64,000 bases of DNA from DASWZN01 sp036404435 (GTDB lineage Bacteria; Acidobacteriota; Terriglobia; Bryobacterales; Bryobacteraceae): positions 124,001 to 188,000 of the forward strand of contig DASWZN010000048.1 of the NCBI GenBank assembly GCA_036404435.1, read 5' to 3'. The notes under the pieces are model-generated. The model was given only the letters and a program-made list of their open reading frames with translations, was not told where the DNA came from and searched no databases. Position 1 is the first letter of the stretch. Every line of letters starts with the position of its first letter. Position numbers and translations under genes: made by a program. Positions 15,617 to 25,857 of the stretch are shown in pieces.

Positions 15617-17413
15617 ATGCGGCGCTACGAACTGATTGTCCTGCTGATTGCCTCCGCGATTTTCCTCACCGGCATTCTCAGCCCTCCCTCGCTGATGGAC
15701 GACGTGGATGCCGTGCAGGCGCAGATGGCGCGGAACATGGTCCAGTCGGGCGACTGGGTCACGTTGCGCCTGGATGGCGTGGCGTACCTCGAAAAAGCGC
15801 CGCTGAAGAGCTGGCTGACGGCCGTCTGCTACCTGATCTTCGGCGTCCACGACTGGACGGCGCGGCTGCCGGTGGCGCTGGCGGCGATCCTGCTGGCGTG
15901 GGTGGTGGTGCGCTTCGGGCGCTGGGCCTTTTCCCCCCAGGCGGGCTTTTACGCCGGCCTGGTGACAGCCACGTGCGTCGGACTGTTCCTGTTCACGCGC
16001 GCCGTGATGCCCGACGTGCTGCTCACCCTGGCGGTCACCGTCGCGCTCTGGAGCTTCCTGCGCGCGCTCGACGAGAACGAGGCGCGGCCCAGGTTGTGGG
16101 CCTACCTGCTGGCGGCGAGCCTGGCGGCGGGCGCGCTGCTCAAGGGCCTGATCGGAATCGTTTTCCCACTCGGGGCGGGCTTCTTCTACCTGCTGCTGAC
16201 GCGGCAACTCTTCTCCCTGCGCGCGTGGCGGCGCCTCTACCCGCTCACGAGCTTTCTGATCTTTCTGGCGATCGCGGCGCCCTGGCACGTGCTGGCCACG
16301 CTGCGCAATCCTCCTTATTTCAATTTCACGCTGCATAGCGGGCCGGGAATCTGGCGCGGCTTCTTCTGGTTCTATTTCATCAACGAACACTTGCTGCGCT
16401 TTCTGAACGCCCGTTACCCGAGGGACTACAACACCGTTCCCCGGCTTTATTTCTGGGCGTTCCACTTGATTTGGTTTTTCCCCTGGAGCGCGTACCTGCC
16501 CACGCTGGCGCGCCTGGGCTACAAGCCGGTGGACCGGGCGGGGCGGACGCGCCTCATGGCCCTCCTCTGGATCGGCGTGGTCATGGTGTTCTTCACCTTC
16601 TCGACGACCCAGGAATACTACTCGATGCCGATCTACCCTGCCGTCGCGCTCCTGATCGGCTGCGCGATGGCGGAGTATCCGGAGCGGCTGCGGACGGGAA
16701 CGCGGATCGTGGGCGCCATCGCGGGCGTGGCGGGCGTGGTGGCGGCCGCCATCCTGATCGCGGTCCGCAATCTCCCGGCGCCGGGAGACATCTCGCAGGC
16801 GCTGACCGCGAACCCGGACCTCTACACGCTCTCGCTCGGGCACATGGCCGACCTCACGCTGTCGGCCTTCGCCTACCTGCGCACGCCGCTGGCGCTGGCG
16901 GCGGTGGCGTTCCTGGCTGGCGCGGCCGGCGCCTGGCGGCTGCGCGGAGAGCGGGCCTATCTGGCGCTGGCGCTGATGATGGTGGTCTTCTTCCAGGCGG
17001 CGCGGCTGGCGCTGGTGGTTTTCGATCCATACCTCTCCTCGCGGCCGCTGGCCGAGGCGCTCCTCCACGCGCCCCAGGGGAAATTGATTCTCGACGACTC
17101 GTATTACACGTTCTCTTCGATCGTGTTTTACACCAACCGAGACGCGCTGCTGCTCAACGGGCGGGTGAACAACCTGGAGTACGGATCCTACGCCCCCGGC
17201 GCGCCCGCCGTTTTCCTTACGGACGCAGACTTTCCGCAAGTGTGGGCCCGGCCGGAGCGCTACTACCTGGCGGCCGAGAACCCTCAGACAACGCGCCTGG
17301 AGAAACTGGTCGGCCGCTCCAACCTGCACGCCGTCGCGGAGAGCGGCGGCAAGACCCTCTACACGAATCAGGCCCTTCCGCCGGCCAGGCTCCCTCATGC
17401 GCATCGGAATTGA
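15617..17413 (+). CDS. ArnT/PMT-like membrane glycosyltransferase
   Basis: A 598-residue integral membrane protein of the GT-C fold (dolichyl-phosphate-mannose protein mannosyltransferase/ArnT). It has about 11-12 hydrophobic segments. The first outer loop has the acidic pair of the family (LSPPSLMDDVDAVQAQMARN) and YLEKAPLKSWL, matching the KPPL-type motif in ArnT. It likely transfers a sugar from a lipid carrier to lipid A, another lipid or protein; the substrate cannot be told. It overlaps the next glycosyltransferase by 17 bases, so they form an operon. Confidence 0.88.
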   Translation: MRRYELIVLLIASAIFLTGILSPPSLMDDVDAVQAQMARNMVQSGDWVTLRLDGVAYLEKAPLKSWLTAVCYLIFGVHDWTARLPVALAAILLAWVVVRFGRWAFSPQAGFYAGLVTATCVGLFLFTRAVMPDVLLTLAVTVALWSFLRALDENEARPRLWAYLLAASLAAGALLKGLIGIVFPLGAGFFYLLLTRQLFSLRAWRRLYPLTSFLIFLAIAAPWHVLATLRNPPYFNFTLHSGPGIWRGFFWFYFINEHLLRFLNARYPRDYNTVPRLYFWAFHLIWFFPWSAYLPTLARLGYKPVDRAGRTRLMALLWIGVVMVFFTFSTTQEYYSMPIYPAVALLIGCAMAEYPERLRTGTRIVGAIAGVAGVVAAAILIAVRNLPAPGDISQALTANPDLYTLSLGHMADLTLSAFAYLRTPLALAAVAFLAGAAGAWRLRGERAYLALALMMVVFFQAARLALVVFDPYLSSRPLAEALLHAPQGKLILDDSYYTFSSIVFYTNRDALLLNGRVNNLEYGSYAPGAPAVFLTDADFPQVWARPERYYLAAENPQTTRLEKLVGRSNLHAVAESGGKTLYTNQALPPARLPHAHRN

Positions 17414-18491
17414 CGCCACGCCGCTGCTGCTGCGTAGCGCGGGCGTGAAGAGCTACATCTACTACTGGCTGGCCAGCCTCCGTCGGGAGGCCGGCGAGCG
17501 GGACGCGATCCTCACGTTTCCGGTCCCCGGACGGTTCGGCAAGCTCGATCACGAGCGGTCGATGGCCGGATTCTTCCGCACCGCGGCGGGCCTCGCCGTG
17601 CTGCAGGGTCTGAACATCTCGCGGCTGCCGTGGGCGTTCCCGGGCCTGGACGTCTTCCACACTTCGACTCACTGGCGGAATCCGCCGCGCCGGGCGAAGC
17701 TCACCACGACCATCCACGACATGACCTGCTGGCTGATGCCGGAGCTGCACTCGAAGGCCAACGTGACCGTGACGCGCCGGGCCGACGCCAACATCGCCAA
17801 GCGCGCCGACGGTATCCTGGCGGACTCCGAGAGCACGCGGCGCGACGCGATCCGGATTCTGAACCTCGACCCCGCGCGCATCGAAGTCGTCTATCCCGGC
17901 GTTCCTGAGCCATTTTTCGAGGTCACGGCCGAGGACGTCCACGCGGTGCGGGCGCGGTACGGCCTCGAGCGGCCGTACGCGCTCTCGGTGGGAACGGTGG
18001 AACCGCGCAAGAACATTCCCGGCCTGCTGGAGGCCTGGGACCAGCTCAGCGCGACCACCCGGGAGCAGTACGAGCTGGTGGTGGCCGGGCCGATCGGGTG
18101 GGCGGACCCGGCCACGGTGGCCAAGGTGCACAGCACGCACTATCTGGGCTATGTCGGCGAGGCGGACCTGCCGGCGATCACCGCGGGCGCGACGGTGCTG
18201 GTCTACCCATCGTTGTACGAGGGCTTCGGCCTCCCAGTGGCGCAGGCCATGGCGGCGGGCACGGCGGTGCTGACCTCGAACGTCTCGTCGCTGCCCGAGA
18301 TCGCCGGCGACGCGGCGCTGCTGGTGGACCCGCGAAGCACCGCGGAGATTCGCGACGGCCTGGAGCGTCTGCTCACGTCGCCCGCGCTACGCGAGCGCCT
18401 GGGCGGAGCCGGCCGCGTGCGCGCGCGCCAGTTCCGCTGGGAGATCGCGGCGCGGAAGAGCCTGGAGTGGTTCCGGAGAGTGGCGGGGTGA
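17397..18491 (+). CDS. Glycosyltransferase family 4 (GT-B)
   Basis: A 364-residue cytoplasmic glycosyltransferase with two Rossmann domains. N-terminal acceptor domain: MRIGIDATPLLLRSAGVKSY. C-terminal nucleotide-sugar domain: LSVGTVEPRKNIPGLLEAW, then the retaining GT4 signature PSLYEGFGLPVAQAMAAG, where the two glutamates of EX7E are seen. It may act in the same glycan pathway as the ArnT-like protein with which it overlaps. Sugar donor and acceptor are unknown. Confidence 0.92.
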   Translation: MRIGIDATPLLLRSAGVKSYIYYWLASLRREAGERDAILTFPVPGRFGKLDHERSMAGFFRTAAGLAVLQGLNISRLPWAFPGLDVFHTSTHWRNPPRRAKLTTTIHDMTCWLMPELHSKANVTVTRRADANIAKRADGILADSESTRRDAIRILNLDPARIEVVYPGVPEPFFEVTAEDVHAVRARYGLERPYALSVGTVEPRKNIPGLLEAWDQLSATTREQYELVVAGPIGWADPATVAKVHSTHYLGYVGEADLPAITAGATVLVYPSLYEGFGLPVAQAMAAGTAVLTSNVSSLPEIAGDAALLVDPRSTAEIRDGLERLLTSPALRERLGGAGRVRARQFRWEIAARKSLEWFRRVAG

Positions 18492-18515
18492 AGCTCCCTG
18501 GCGGGACGCGGCACC

Positions 18516-18835
18516 CTACCCGATTCTCACCACCTCGCCGCGCCCCATCGAACGGAGCGCGGACACCGCCGCCGGCACCAGTGGTTCCAGGTCGCGCAGC
18601 CGGTTCGTTGGTCCGTAGAGAATCACCACGGAGATGCTCCGTCCCTCTAAGTTCTGTTGACGGGTATGTGCCGGTCGACGGTTATGAGAACGTCGAAGCC
18701 GGCCGCTTCCGCCGCCTCCAGAAGGCGCCCATTCGTGAGTCCCGCCAGACTGGCGAAACGAGCCGTCTGGCAGTCGTGGCCGGGGAACAGAAGCCGCAGA
18801 CGTTCGTCGATACACTCGTCGATCAGCAGCCGCAT
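18516..18835 (-). pseudogene. DUF5615 PIN-like toxin, frameshifted
   Basis: Toxin half of a DUF433/DUF5615 pair. The first frame reads MRLLIDECIDERLRLLFPGH to FDVLITVDRHIPV, with the conserved acidic residues of the PIN-like (Mut7-C-like) fold. Near 18655 one base seems lost: the first frame stops after VNRT, while the neighbouring frame continues with QQNLEGRSISVVILYGPTN to the expected end. As written only 62 residues are made in frame. The start codon overlaps the antitoxin stop (TGATG). Indel error is an alternative to true decay. Confidence 0.75.
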
Positions 18836-19041
18836 CAGACGCGCGTCAGTAGGAGTTCCTTGGCTTCTTCCAGGGTTTCCAAGGCAGGCGCACGGGAGAC
18901 GGTTGGGAGTCCTTCCAGAAAGTCCTCCAGTGTCTCACCGCCCTCCAGATAGTCGAACAGCGTCTGAACGGGTACTCGTGTTCCTCGGAAAACGGGGGCG
19001 CCGTGCATCGTCTCCGGATCTCGCGTGATCGCTTGCGTCAC
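18835..19041 (-). CDS. DUF433 antitoxin
   Basis: A 68-residue protein with the DUF433 winged HTH: ITRDPETMHGAPVFRGTRVP, then FDYLEGGETLEDFLEGLPTV. DUF433 proteins are antitoxins to DUF5615 PIN-like toxins, the gene that follows here. The GTG at 19041 has GGAGA five bases upstream; a start further upstream would add low-quality sequence. It is in tail position behind dgt on the same strand. Confidence 0.85.
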   Translation of the reverse strand: MTQAITRDPETMHGAPVFRGTRVPVQTLFDYLEGGETLEDFLEGLPTVSRAPALETLEEAKELLLTRV

Positions 19042-19096
19042 GTCTCCATTGTCTCTCAAGCCAGCGCGCGCTGTGCGACGGCCCCGTTCCGCCCCC

Positions 19097-20218
19097 CTAT
19101 CCCATCTCCTGCTCATACGTCCGCCGGAAGAACCCGTCGGTCATGCCCGCGATGTAATCGCAGACCACGCGGTGGATGGGCTCGCCGGCGGTCCCCTGGC
19201 GGTAGGATTCCGGAAGGCGCTCGGGATGCCGGACGAAGCGGCCGAACAGTTCGGCGATCATGGCCGCCGAGCGGTCGCGATCCTGGGCCAGCAGCGGCGA
19301 GAAGTAGACCGACCGGCGCAGGAACTGCTTCAGGGCGGCGTTGGTCTCCGCCGCGGGCTCTGCCAGACGCGCCACGCGAACCGGGTGGCTGCGCACGCCA
19401 TCCACGTCCGCCAGCCCGGCCTCTTCGGCTGCCTTCCGGGTGCCCTCGATCAAGCCCGTCACCAGCAGGTCGATCAGCCGGCGCAGCGCCTCGTTGAAGC
19501 GGATGCGCTCGGGCGCTCCCGGGAACTGGTTCTCGATCTCGGCCAGGATCGCCCCGAACGCGGGCACGCTGGCGCCCGCCTCCTCCAGGCCGAAGAAGCG
19601 CGCGGAAAAGGCGTCGTCCAGGTCGGCGGTGTTGTACGCGATCTCGTCGGCGGGATCGATGAGCTGCGCCTCGAGCGGCGGCCGCAGCCCGGTGAGATAC
19701 TCGTCGAATTGCGGAATCTCGCCCGGCGCGAAATCGCGCGAGTGCTTCACCATGCCTTCCCGCACCTCGAAGGTCAGGTTGAGGCCGGGGAAGCGCGCGT
19801 AGCGCTGCTCGAAGCTCTCGACGATGCGTAGCGCGTGGAGGTTGTGATCGAACCGCTCGCCGTAGCGGCGCATCTGGCGGTCCAGTTCCTCTTCGCCGGA
19901 GTGGGCGAAGGGCGGATGCCCGATGTCGTGCGCCAACGCCAGGGCTTCCGTCAGGTCCTGATCGAGCCCCAGGACCGCGGCCACGGTGCGCGCGATCTGC
20001 GCCACCTCGATGGTGTGGGTCAGGCGGTTGCGGAAATGGTCGGAGAGGCCGGCGGTGAAGACCTGCGTCTTGTCTTCCAGCCGGCGGAAGGCGCGGGCGT
20101 GCACGATGCGGTCGCGGTCCCGCTGGAAATCGTTGCGATAGGGATGGGCCGGCTCGGGATAGCGGCGGCCTCGCGAGCGGGCCACCGGAAAGCGCAGTGC
20201 CGTAACGCCCGCCGCCAT
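19097..20218 (-). CDS. dgt: dGTPase-like HD phosphohydrolase
   Basis: Deoxyguanosine-triphosphate triphosphohydrolase-like protein of 373 residues, which removes PPPi from dNTPs. HD-domain metal ligands are seen in RLTHTIEVAQIART and AHDIGHPPFAHSGEE; the N-terminal NDFQRDRDRIVHARAFRRLEDKTQV is the family signature. This length fits the type-2 (shorter) group. It is probably cotranscribed with the YfgM-like gene upstream (13-base gap). The biological dNTP preference cannot be read. Confidence 0.93.
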   Translation of the reverse strand: MAAGVTALRFPVARSRGRRYPEPAHPYRNDFQRDRDRIVHARAFRRLEDKTQVFTAGLSDHFRNRLTHTIEVAQIARTVAAVLGLDQDLTEALALAHDIGHPPFAHSGEEELDRQMRRYGERFDHNLHALRIVESFEQRYARFPGLNLTFEVREGMVKHSRDFAPGEIPQFDEYLTGLRPPLEAQLIDPADEIAYNTADLDDAFSARFFGLEEAGASVPAFGAILAEIENQFPGAPERIRFNEALRRLIDLLVTGLIEGTRKAAEEAGLADVDGVRSHPVRVARLAEPAAETNAALKQFLRRSVYFSPLLAQDRDRSAAMIAELFGRFVRHPERLPESYRQGTAGEPIHRVVCDYIAGMTDGFFRRTYEQEMG

Positions 20219-20231
20219 GTTCGTGCCGCCG

Positions 20232-20933
20232 CTACCGGGAGGGCAGCGAGTTCAGCTCGGAGGTCGCCAGGCGGCCGATCGACGAGCGCGCGGTCCTGAG
20301 AGGCTCCAGAAGCTTTCGCGCCCGCTCGGGATCGCTCGGCGCGACATAGCGGGCCAGCGCGATGGTCGCCTGCTCCTTCGAGACGAAATCGGTCGGCTTG
20401 TCGATGAGAGACTGGAGGAGCTTCTCGCCGTCCGCCTGCCTGCGCTCCGCCTGATACACGCTTGCCAGCGTCAGCTTCGCCAGCGAAGCATAGTCGGCGT
20501 TCCCGGAATCGATGACTTCCTTGAACGCCAGCTCGGCCGCCGCCAGTTTGCCGCTGTTGGCAGCCGCCGAGCCCAGATAGTAGTTAGCCACGGCGGCCTC
20601 GTTGCTGCCGGAATACTTGGCCGCGACGTCGCCGAACGCCTTCAGTACCGCCTTCTGCTTGTCCTGATCGGTCTGGAACGACTTATCCTGGCCTTCCTGC
20701 GGCGGCCCCACCGGAGTCTGCCAGACCTGGAGCGCCGCGGTGAGCGCCACCTGCCGTTCTGCGCCTCGATGCCGGAACCAATAAAACAGACCTACGATGA
20801 GGACGATTGCGATCAGGCCGGCGACGCCGTACCGGATGGCTTCCTGGCGATGCTCGTTGAGGAAGTCGACGGTAAGGCCGACGTCCTGAGCAAACTCGTC
20901 TTGCTTCAGTTTCTTACGGGTGATTCTGTCCAC
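20232..20933 (-). CDS. YfgM-like TPR membrane protein
   Basis: A 233-residue single-pass protein. It has a charged cytoplasmic N-terminus (DRITRKKLKQDEFAQDVG), one membrane segment at about residues 36-52 (GVAGLIAIVLIVGLFYWF) and an extracytoplasmic TPR region (AAVANYYLGSAAANSGKL; ASLAKLTLASVYQAERR). This layout resembles YfgM, an accessory partner of the SecYEG translocon and periplasmic chaperones. Function is inferred from topology only. A perfect 10-base hairpin lies in the gap upstream. Confidence 0.75.
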   Translation of the reverse strand: MDRITRKKLKQDEFAQDVGLTVDFLNEHRQEAIRYGVAGLIAIVLIVGLFYWFRHRGAERQVALTAALQVWQTPVGPPQEGQDKSFQTDQDKQKAVLKAFGDVAAKYSGSNEAAVANYYLGSAAANSGKLAAAELAFKEVIDSGNADYASLAKLTLASVYQAERRQADGEKLLQSLIDKPTDFVSKEQATIALARYVAPSDPERARKLLEPLRTARSSIGRLATSELNSLPSR

Positions 20934-20973
20934 GAAAACCTCAGGGAAACACCGATTCTAGCACACGGGTGCG

Positions 20974-20995
20974 GGGCAGGCGGTTCCGCCTGCCC
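20974..20995. repeat. Perfect hairpin of the composite repeat family
   Basis: GGGCAGGCGG/CCGCCTGCCC with a 2-base loop. It sits between the STAS gene and the YfgM-like gene, on the transcript of the STAS gene, so it may also act as a stabiliser or attenuator. Confidence 0.5.
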
Positions 20996-21023
20996 TCGAC
21001 CAGCCGCTGGCCAGTCCCACTGC

Positions 21024-21368
21024 TCAGGCGAAGCTGCGAATGGCGGCTGCCTCGTCGTCGAAGACCTCAAACACCGTGTACAGCTTGGTGATCTGCAACA
21101 GGTCTTTCACGCGCTTGGTCAGGTTGATGAGCTTCAACTGGCCGCCGCCGTTGGCCACCGACGTAAACCCGGAGACCAGCTCGCCGATCCCGGAACTGTC
21201 GATGTAAGTCACTTCTCCGAGGTTGAGAAGGATCTTCTTATTGCCCTTGGCAAGCATCTCGCGGATGCCCTCGCGAAGATTGCTCGATCCTTCTCCCAGC
21301 GTGATTCGGCCGGCAACATCGATTACAGTAACATCGCCCACCTGGCGGGGGCTGAGTTTAGCGCTCAC
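21024..21368 (-). CDS. STAS-domain anti-sigma factor antagonist
   Basis: A 114-residue SpoIIAA/RsbV-like protein. The phosphorylation site is in TYIDSSGIGELVSG, and the start KLSPRQVGDVTVIDVAGRIT is typical. Unphosphorylated, it would bind the anti-sigma kinase and free a sigma factor. It follows the HATPase gene after four bases, so the two are a partner-switching pair. No sigmaB-type sigma factor is next to it, so the final target may be elsewhere. Confidence 0.92.
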   Translation of the reverse strand: MSAKLSPRQVGDVTVIDVAGRITLGEGSSNLREGIREMLAKGNKKILLNLGEVTYIDSSGIGELVSGFTSVANGGGQLKLINLTKRVKDLLQITKLYTVFEVFDDEAAAIRSFA

Positions 21369-21372
21369 AAAT

Positions 21373-21810
21373 CTATCCTCCTTGAATGTACTTCACCAAC
21401 CTGAATTCGGTACCCGACGGGCTCAACCGCCGGATCTGAAACTCGTCCATGAATGCCCGAATCAAAAAGATCCCGCGTCCGGACTGCTGGAGCAGGTTCG
21501 GCTCCGCCAGCGGATCGGGCAGCTTTGCCGGGTCAAACCCTTCGCCTTCGTCGCCCACCAGGATCGTGACGTGGTCTTGGCCGTTCAACACGGCCAGGTG
21601 AACCCTCTTGCGCCGGTTGTAGCGGTTACCGTGGACCACCGCGTTCACGATCGACTCGCGGACCGCCATGCCGATCTTGTGCAGGTCGTCCTCGTGGAAT
21701 CCCATCTGCTGGGCCACGCCAAGCACCAGGTGCTCCGCTTCATCGGCGCTCCCTAATGCCGTATCGAGATAGGTGTCGACTTCCTTGGTCTCGCTGGTGT
21801 TCTCGGCCAT
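21373..21810 (-). CDS. Anti-sigma serine kinase (RsbW/SpoIIAB-like ATPase)
   Basis: A 145-residue GHKL ATPase of the HATPase_c_2 type. N box: MAVRESIVNAVVHGN. G1 box: VGDEGEGFDP. G2: SGRGIFLIRAFMDE. It would phosphorylate the STAS partner and bind a sigma factor. ATG 21810 is preferred over 21831 because the sequence MAENTSETKEVD begins a plain N-terminus. It is first in the pair. Confidence 0.9.
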   Translation of the reverse strand: MAENTSETKEVDTYLDTALGSADEAEHLVLGVAQQMGFHEDDLHKIGMAVRESIVNAVVHGNRYNRRKRVHLAVLNGQDHVTILVGDEGEGFDPAKLPDPLAEPNLLQQSGRGIFLIRAFMDEFQIRRLSPSGTEFRLVKYIQGG

Positions 21811-21913
21811 CCCGGACCAGACCCCCGACAAGCCGCAACGTGGCGGATCGAAACGTTAACTTACCAGATATTGCAGGCCAAAGGCAAAGGGCGGGGTGCG
21901 TGGGGCTTTTGTC

Positions 21914-22038
21914 GTGGGGCGGACCCCCTGGTCCGCGGCCGACCCCCCGGTCGGCCTGGTCGCACCACCGATGAGCTTCATCCATCGGGAAGCAAGTGGG
22001 TCCAGGGGGAGCCGCGCGGACCAGGGGGTCCGCCCCAC
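21914..22038. repeat. MITE-like element with 24-bp perfect inverted ends
   Basis: Positions 21914-21937 and 22015-22038 are exact reverse complements (24 bases, beginning GTGGGGCGGACC). Each arm can itself fold (GGACC/GGTCC). Just inside the left arm is another hairpin, GCCGACC/GGTCGGC. The 125-base element fills most of the gap between the anti-sigma kinase start and the aldehyde dehydrogenase start. No transposase is encoded, so it would be non-autonomous if mobile. Confidence 0.75.
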
Positions 22039-22095
22039 AACGTGGCCTGCCCGCCGCCCGGAGGCCGGTTCCGCTGCGTCGTAGAATCGGGACAG

Positions 22096-23435
22096 ATGTC
22101 CATCCAAAGCGTGAATCCGGCCAGCGGTGAGGTGCTGCGAACATTCCAGGCCGATGGGCCGGCGGAGATTGAGCGCAAGCTCGCGCTGGCGGCCGCGGCG
22201 TTCCACGAGTGGCGCCGCGTGCCGTTCGCCGAGCGCGCCCGTTTGATGCTCGGCGCCGCCGAGATCCTGGAACGAGGGAAGGACCGCTTGGGCCGCATCA
22301 TGACCGCCGAGATGGGCAAACCGATCCAATCCGCGCGCGACGAAGCGGCCAAATGCGCCTCGGCCTGCCGCACCTACGCCGCCAGCGCAGAACGGCTGCT
22401 GGCCGACGAGAGCGTGGAGACCGGCGCGTCGCTGAGCTACGTCCGCTACCAGCCGCTCGGTCCCATTCTCGCCGTCATGCCGTGGAACTTCCCGTTCTGG
22501 CAGGTATTCCGCTTCGCCGCACCCGCGCTGATGGCCGGCAACACCGGGCTTCTCAAGCACGCTTCGAACGTGCCGCAGTGCGCGCTCGCCATCGCGGACG
22601 TTTTCCGCGAGGCCGGCTTCCCGGAGGGCGCCTTTCAGACACTGCTGATCGGCTCGGCTGAGGTCGCGCGCCTGATCGCCGACGACCGTGTGAAGGCCGT
22701 CACTCTCACCGGCAGCGAGCCCGCGGGCCGCGAGGTAGCCGCCCAGGCCGGCAGGCACATCAAGAAGACCGTGCTGGAGCTGGGCGGCAGCGACCCGTTC
22801 CTCGTGATGGCCAGCGCGGACCTCCAGGCAGCGGTTCGAACCGCGGTTCGCGCACGCGTGGTCAACAACGGCCAATCCTGCATCGCCGCCAAGCGGTTCC
22901 TCATCGCCGAGACGGTTGCCAACGAGTTCGAGCGCGGCTTCGTGCCCGCCATGGAGGCGCTGCGAGTCGGCGATCCGATGGACGAAAGCACGGAGCTCGG
23001 GCCGCTCGCCACGCCCCAGATCCTGGAGGCGCTGGACGACCAGGTGCGCCGGTCGGCGGAGGCCGGCGGCTTGAGCGCCCCGGCAACTATTACGCCCCGA
23101 CCGTGCTGGCGGACGTTTCCGCAACCGCGCCCGCCGCTTGCGAAGAGCTGTTCGGCCCGGTGGCGAGCCTCTTCCGCGTCCGCGACATCGATGCCGCCAT
23201 CCGCCTCGCGAACGCCACCCCGTTCGGATTGGGAGCGAGCGTCTGGACAAATGACGAGGCCGAGCGCGCCCGCTTCATCGACGAGATCGACGCCGGCCTG
23301 GTCTTCGTCAACGGCATGGTCGCCTCCGACCCACGCCTTCCCTTCGGCGGCGTGAAGCGCTCGGGCTACGGCCGCGAGCTCGGCGCCCACGGCATCCGCG
23401 AGTTCGTCAACGTCAAGACGGTGTGGATCGGGTGA
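22096..23435 (+). pseudogene. Succinate-semialdehyde/aldehyde dehydrogenase, interrupted
   Basis: NAD(P)-dependent aldehyde dehydrogenase of the short succinate-semialdehyde type. The first frame (from ATG 22096) has the NAD site (MPWNFPFWQVFRF), ELGGSDPFLV with the catalytic Glu and NNGQSCIAAKRF with the catalytic Cys. At about 23060-23080 the frame changes: AEAGG is followed in another frame by LERPGNYYAPTVLADV and the normal end (NPFGGVKRSGYGRE-type, here LPFGGVKRSGYGREL). Compared with relatives a handful of residues is also missing at the joint, so a deletion of about 20-25 bases is likely. The enzyme as written is not functional. Confidence 0.8.
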
Positions 23436-23488
23436 GAGCCTGTCACTGCGTGCGAGAATAGCGCAAGGCGGTTCTGGAACTGCGGGCC

Positions 23489-24430
23489 ATGTCAACACTA
23501 TCCCGGCTGAGATCCTGGATGAAACCCTGGCTGAAGCCCCGCTTGATCTCCCTATTGGACCGCGCATCGGCGCGGTTGCGGCCCTCGTATGACCTCACAT
23601 GGGTGCCACCCGGGCACTTCTATTCGCCGCTCGTCGATCCGGCGGACCCTCAGACCGGCAGGGTCTGCCGCCTGTTTGACACCAGCGAGCTCGGAGGCGG
23701 AGAGGATCTCACGCTGGACGAAGGCGCGATGCTCCAGACTCTTCTCCGCATCGGCGCGCATTACGGCAAGGTGCCGTTTCCGGAGACCAAACAAGACGGC
23801 GTCCGCTACTACTATCAGAACCCCAAGTATTCCTACGGCGACGCCGTGGTGCTGTTCTGCATGATGCTGGACCTCCGCCCGAAGCGGCTGGTCGAGGTCG
23901 GCGGCGGGCATTCCTCCTGCGCCGCCATGGATACGAGTGATCGCTTCCTGGAGGGCTCCGTGGACTTCACTTTCATCGAGCCTTTCCCCAGCACGCTGCT
24001 GTCGCTGCTCGACCCTGACGACCGCTACCGGGAATGCATTGTCGCCACGCCGGTTCAGCAGGTTCCGCTGGAGACGTTCGCGCGCCTGGAGGCCAACGAT
24101 ATCTTCTTTGTCGATTCGTCCCACGTGACCAAAATGGGCAGCGACGTGAACGATTGCTTCTTCCGCATCTTGCCGGCGCTGCGGCCTGGGGTGGTGATCC
24201 ATTTCCACGACGTTTTCTACCCCTTTGAATATCCGCCCGACTCGATCGGGAAGGTGCAGTTGTCGTGGAACGAAGCGTACCTTTTACACGCGTTCCTGCA
24301 GTACAACGACCGCTACCAAGTCATCTACTTCAACCACCTCGTGAACCGCCGGTTCGCGGGCGCGCTGAAGGAGCGGATGCCTCTCTGTCTCCGCAACTGC
24401 GGGGGCAGCATCTGGCTGCGGAAGCTGTAG
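23489..24430 (+). CDS. Class I SAM-dependent methyltransferase (Methyltransf_24-like)
   Basis: A 313-residue cytoplasmic protein. The SAM-binding motif I is KRLVEVGGGHSSCAAMD; FTFIEPFPSTLLSLL gives the acidic end of strand 2, and NDIFFVDSSHVTKMGSD with VVIHFHDVFYPFEYP is typical of Methyltransf_24-type enzymes found in polysaccharide and lipid modification clusters. Substrate unknown. It converges with icd, 11 bases apart. Confidence 0.82.
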   Translation: MSTLSRLRSWMKPWLKPRLISLLDRASARLRPSYDLTWVPPGHFYSPLVDPADPQTGRVCRLFDTSELGGGEDLTLDEGAMLQTLLRIGAHYGKVPFPETKQDGVRYYYQNPKYSYGDAVVLFCMMLDLRPKRLVEVGGGHSSCAAMDTSDRFLEGSVDFTFIEPFPSTLLSLLDPDDRYRECIVATPVQQVPLETFARLEANDIFFVDSSHVTKMGSDVNDCFFRILPALRPGVVIHFHDVFYPFEYPPDSIGKVQLSWNEAYLLHAFLQYNDRYQVIYFNHLVNRRFAGALKERMPLCLRNCGGSIWLRKL

Positions 24431-24441
24431 CCTGGCGCCGC

Positions 24442-25677
<1,236 letters not shown>

Positions 25678-25702
25678 AGCGCTCCTCATCAAACCCAGCA
25701 CC

Positions 25703-25795
25703 GTGGCGCAGGCTTCAGCCTGCCGTGTCGGCATCGTGCCGACACCCGGGCGTCGAGATGAACCTCGACGCGGCACGCATGAGTGCGTGCGCCAC
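25703..25795. repeat. Composite palindromic repeat with GTGGCGCA ends
   Basis: The 93-base element starts GTGGCGCA and ends TGCGCCAC. Inside are four hairpins in a row: GCAGGC/GCCTGC, GTGTCGGCA/TGCCGACAC, GCGTCGAG/CTCGACGC and GCACGCA/TGCGTGC. It shares 29 of 30 bases with 2345-2374 in inverse orientation. It sits in the divergent region between icd and the sigma factor gene. Confidence 0.8.
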
Positions 25796-25857
25796 AAAAA
25801 CTGCCTGGCTGCTAAGATTATCGCGGAAAATGAAACCTCGGGCATCCACTGGCGGTA

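Noticed and set aside
14933..17419. 828-residue open frame on the - strand opposite the ArnT-like gene and antitoxin
   Set aside because: R/Q/H-rich shadow of the real membrane glycosyltransferase; it also crosses the antitoxin and toxin genes.
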